Source: Nanobdellota archaeon
GTDB lineage: Archaea > Nanobdellota > Nanobdellia > Woesearchaeales > GCA-2686295
Direction of reading: 5' to 3'
Assembly (NCBI GenBank): GCA_018812505.1
Contig: JAHJDK010000065.1
Span: 1-5,141, forward strand
DNA length: 5,141 bases
Positions 5,132 to 5,141 of this stretch are shown in pieces. The notes under the pieces are model-generated. The model was not told where the DNA came from. It saw only the letters and a list, made by a program, of their open reading frames with translations, and ran no database searches. Each line of letters starts with the position of its first letter. Position 1 is the stretch's first letter. The position numbers and the translations under genes were made by a program.

Positions 5132-5141
5132 AATATATAAA
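5132..5141. promoter_or_regulatory. TATA-like site at the right edge, possibly for a divergent gene
   Basis: The plus strand reads AATATATAAA and the minus strand TTTATATATT, so either direction is possible. On the plus strand it could drive a gene starting just outside the window. For the minus-strand gene it would be a second, more distant promoter (~54 bases upstream of the start). The window ends here, so direction cannot be settled. Confidence 0.35.

Overview
This window most likely comes from an AT-rich archaeon. Three things suggest this: TATA-box promoters at the expected distance from starts (2886-2894 ahead of the 2927 gene; 5102-5112 ahead of the minus-strand gene), T-rich terminators, and exported proteins full of N-glycosylation sequons (N-X-S/T). 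The 2927-4585 gene and the tandem secreted pair resemble, from memory only, conserved surface proteins of DPANN archaea (Woesearchaeota/Pacearchaeota type). No marker gene proves the lineage.

Layout. 1-330 is the 3' end of an unrecognised plus-strand gene cut by the window edge. 371-1090 and 1170-1892 encode tandem paralogous exported proteins of 239 and 240 residues, each with a signal peptide and a predicted beta-rich, sequon-rich body. 1905-2840 follows 12 bases later and encodes a third exported protein with 19 sequons in 311 residues and six cysteines. A T-rich terminator (2841-2857) closes this likely operon. A new promoter (2886-2894) then drives 2927-4585, a 552-residue surface protein. 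It has a signal peptide, two repeats resembling cell-wall-binding repeat 2 (CWB_2), two mutually similar Ig-like domains and a C-terminal membrane anchor. The intergenic stretch 4586-4660 is GC-rich and holds inverted repeats flanked by an A-run and a T-run, which looks like a shared terminator for convergent genes. The minus-strand gene 5083-4661 encodes a 140-residue winged-helix-like protein, probably from a leaderless mRNA. A TATA-like site at the right edge (5132-5141) may serve a gene outside the window. No gap exceeds 300 bases.

How the genes may work together. The region looks like a cell-surface module. Three small glycoproteins are made together, and a separately promoted, membrane-anchored protein with CWB_2-like repeats lies next to them. 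They could form part of the cell coat or a surface filament, but nothing in the sequence shows a biochemical activity. The most notable signals are the tandem glycoprotein family, the CWB_2-like fold on an archaeal membrane anchor, a flip of base composition inside the third glycoprotein gene, and two mutually exclusive hairpins in the convergent intergenic region.
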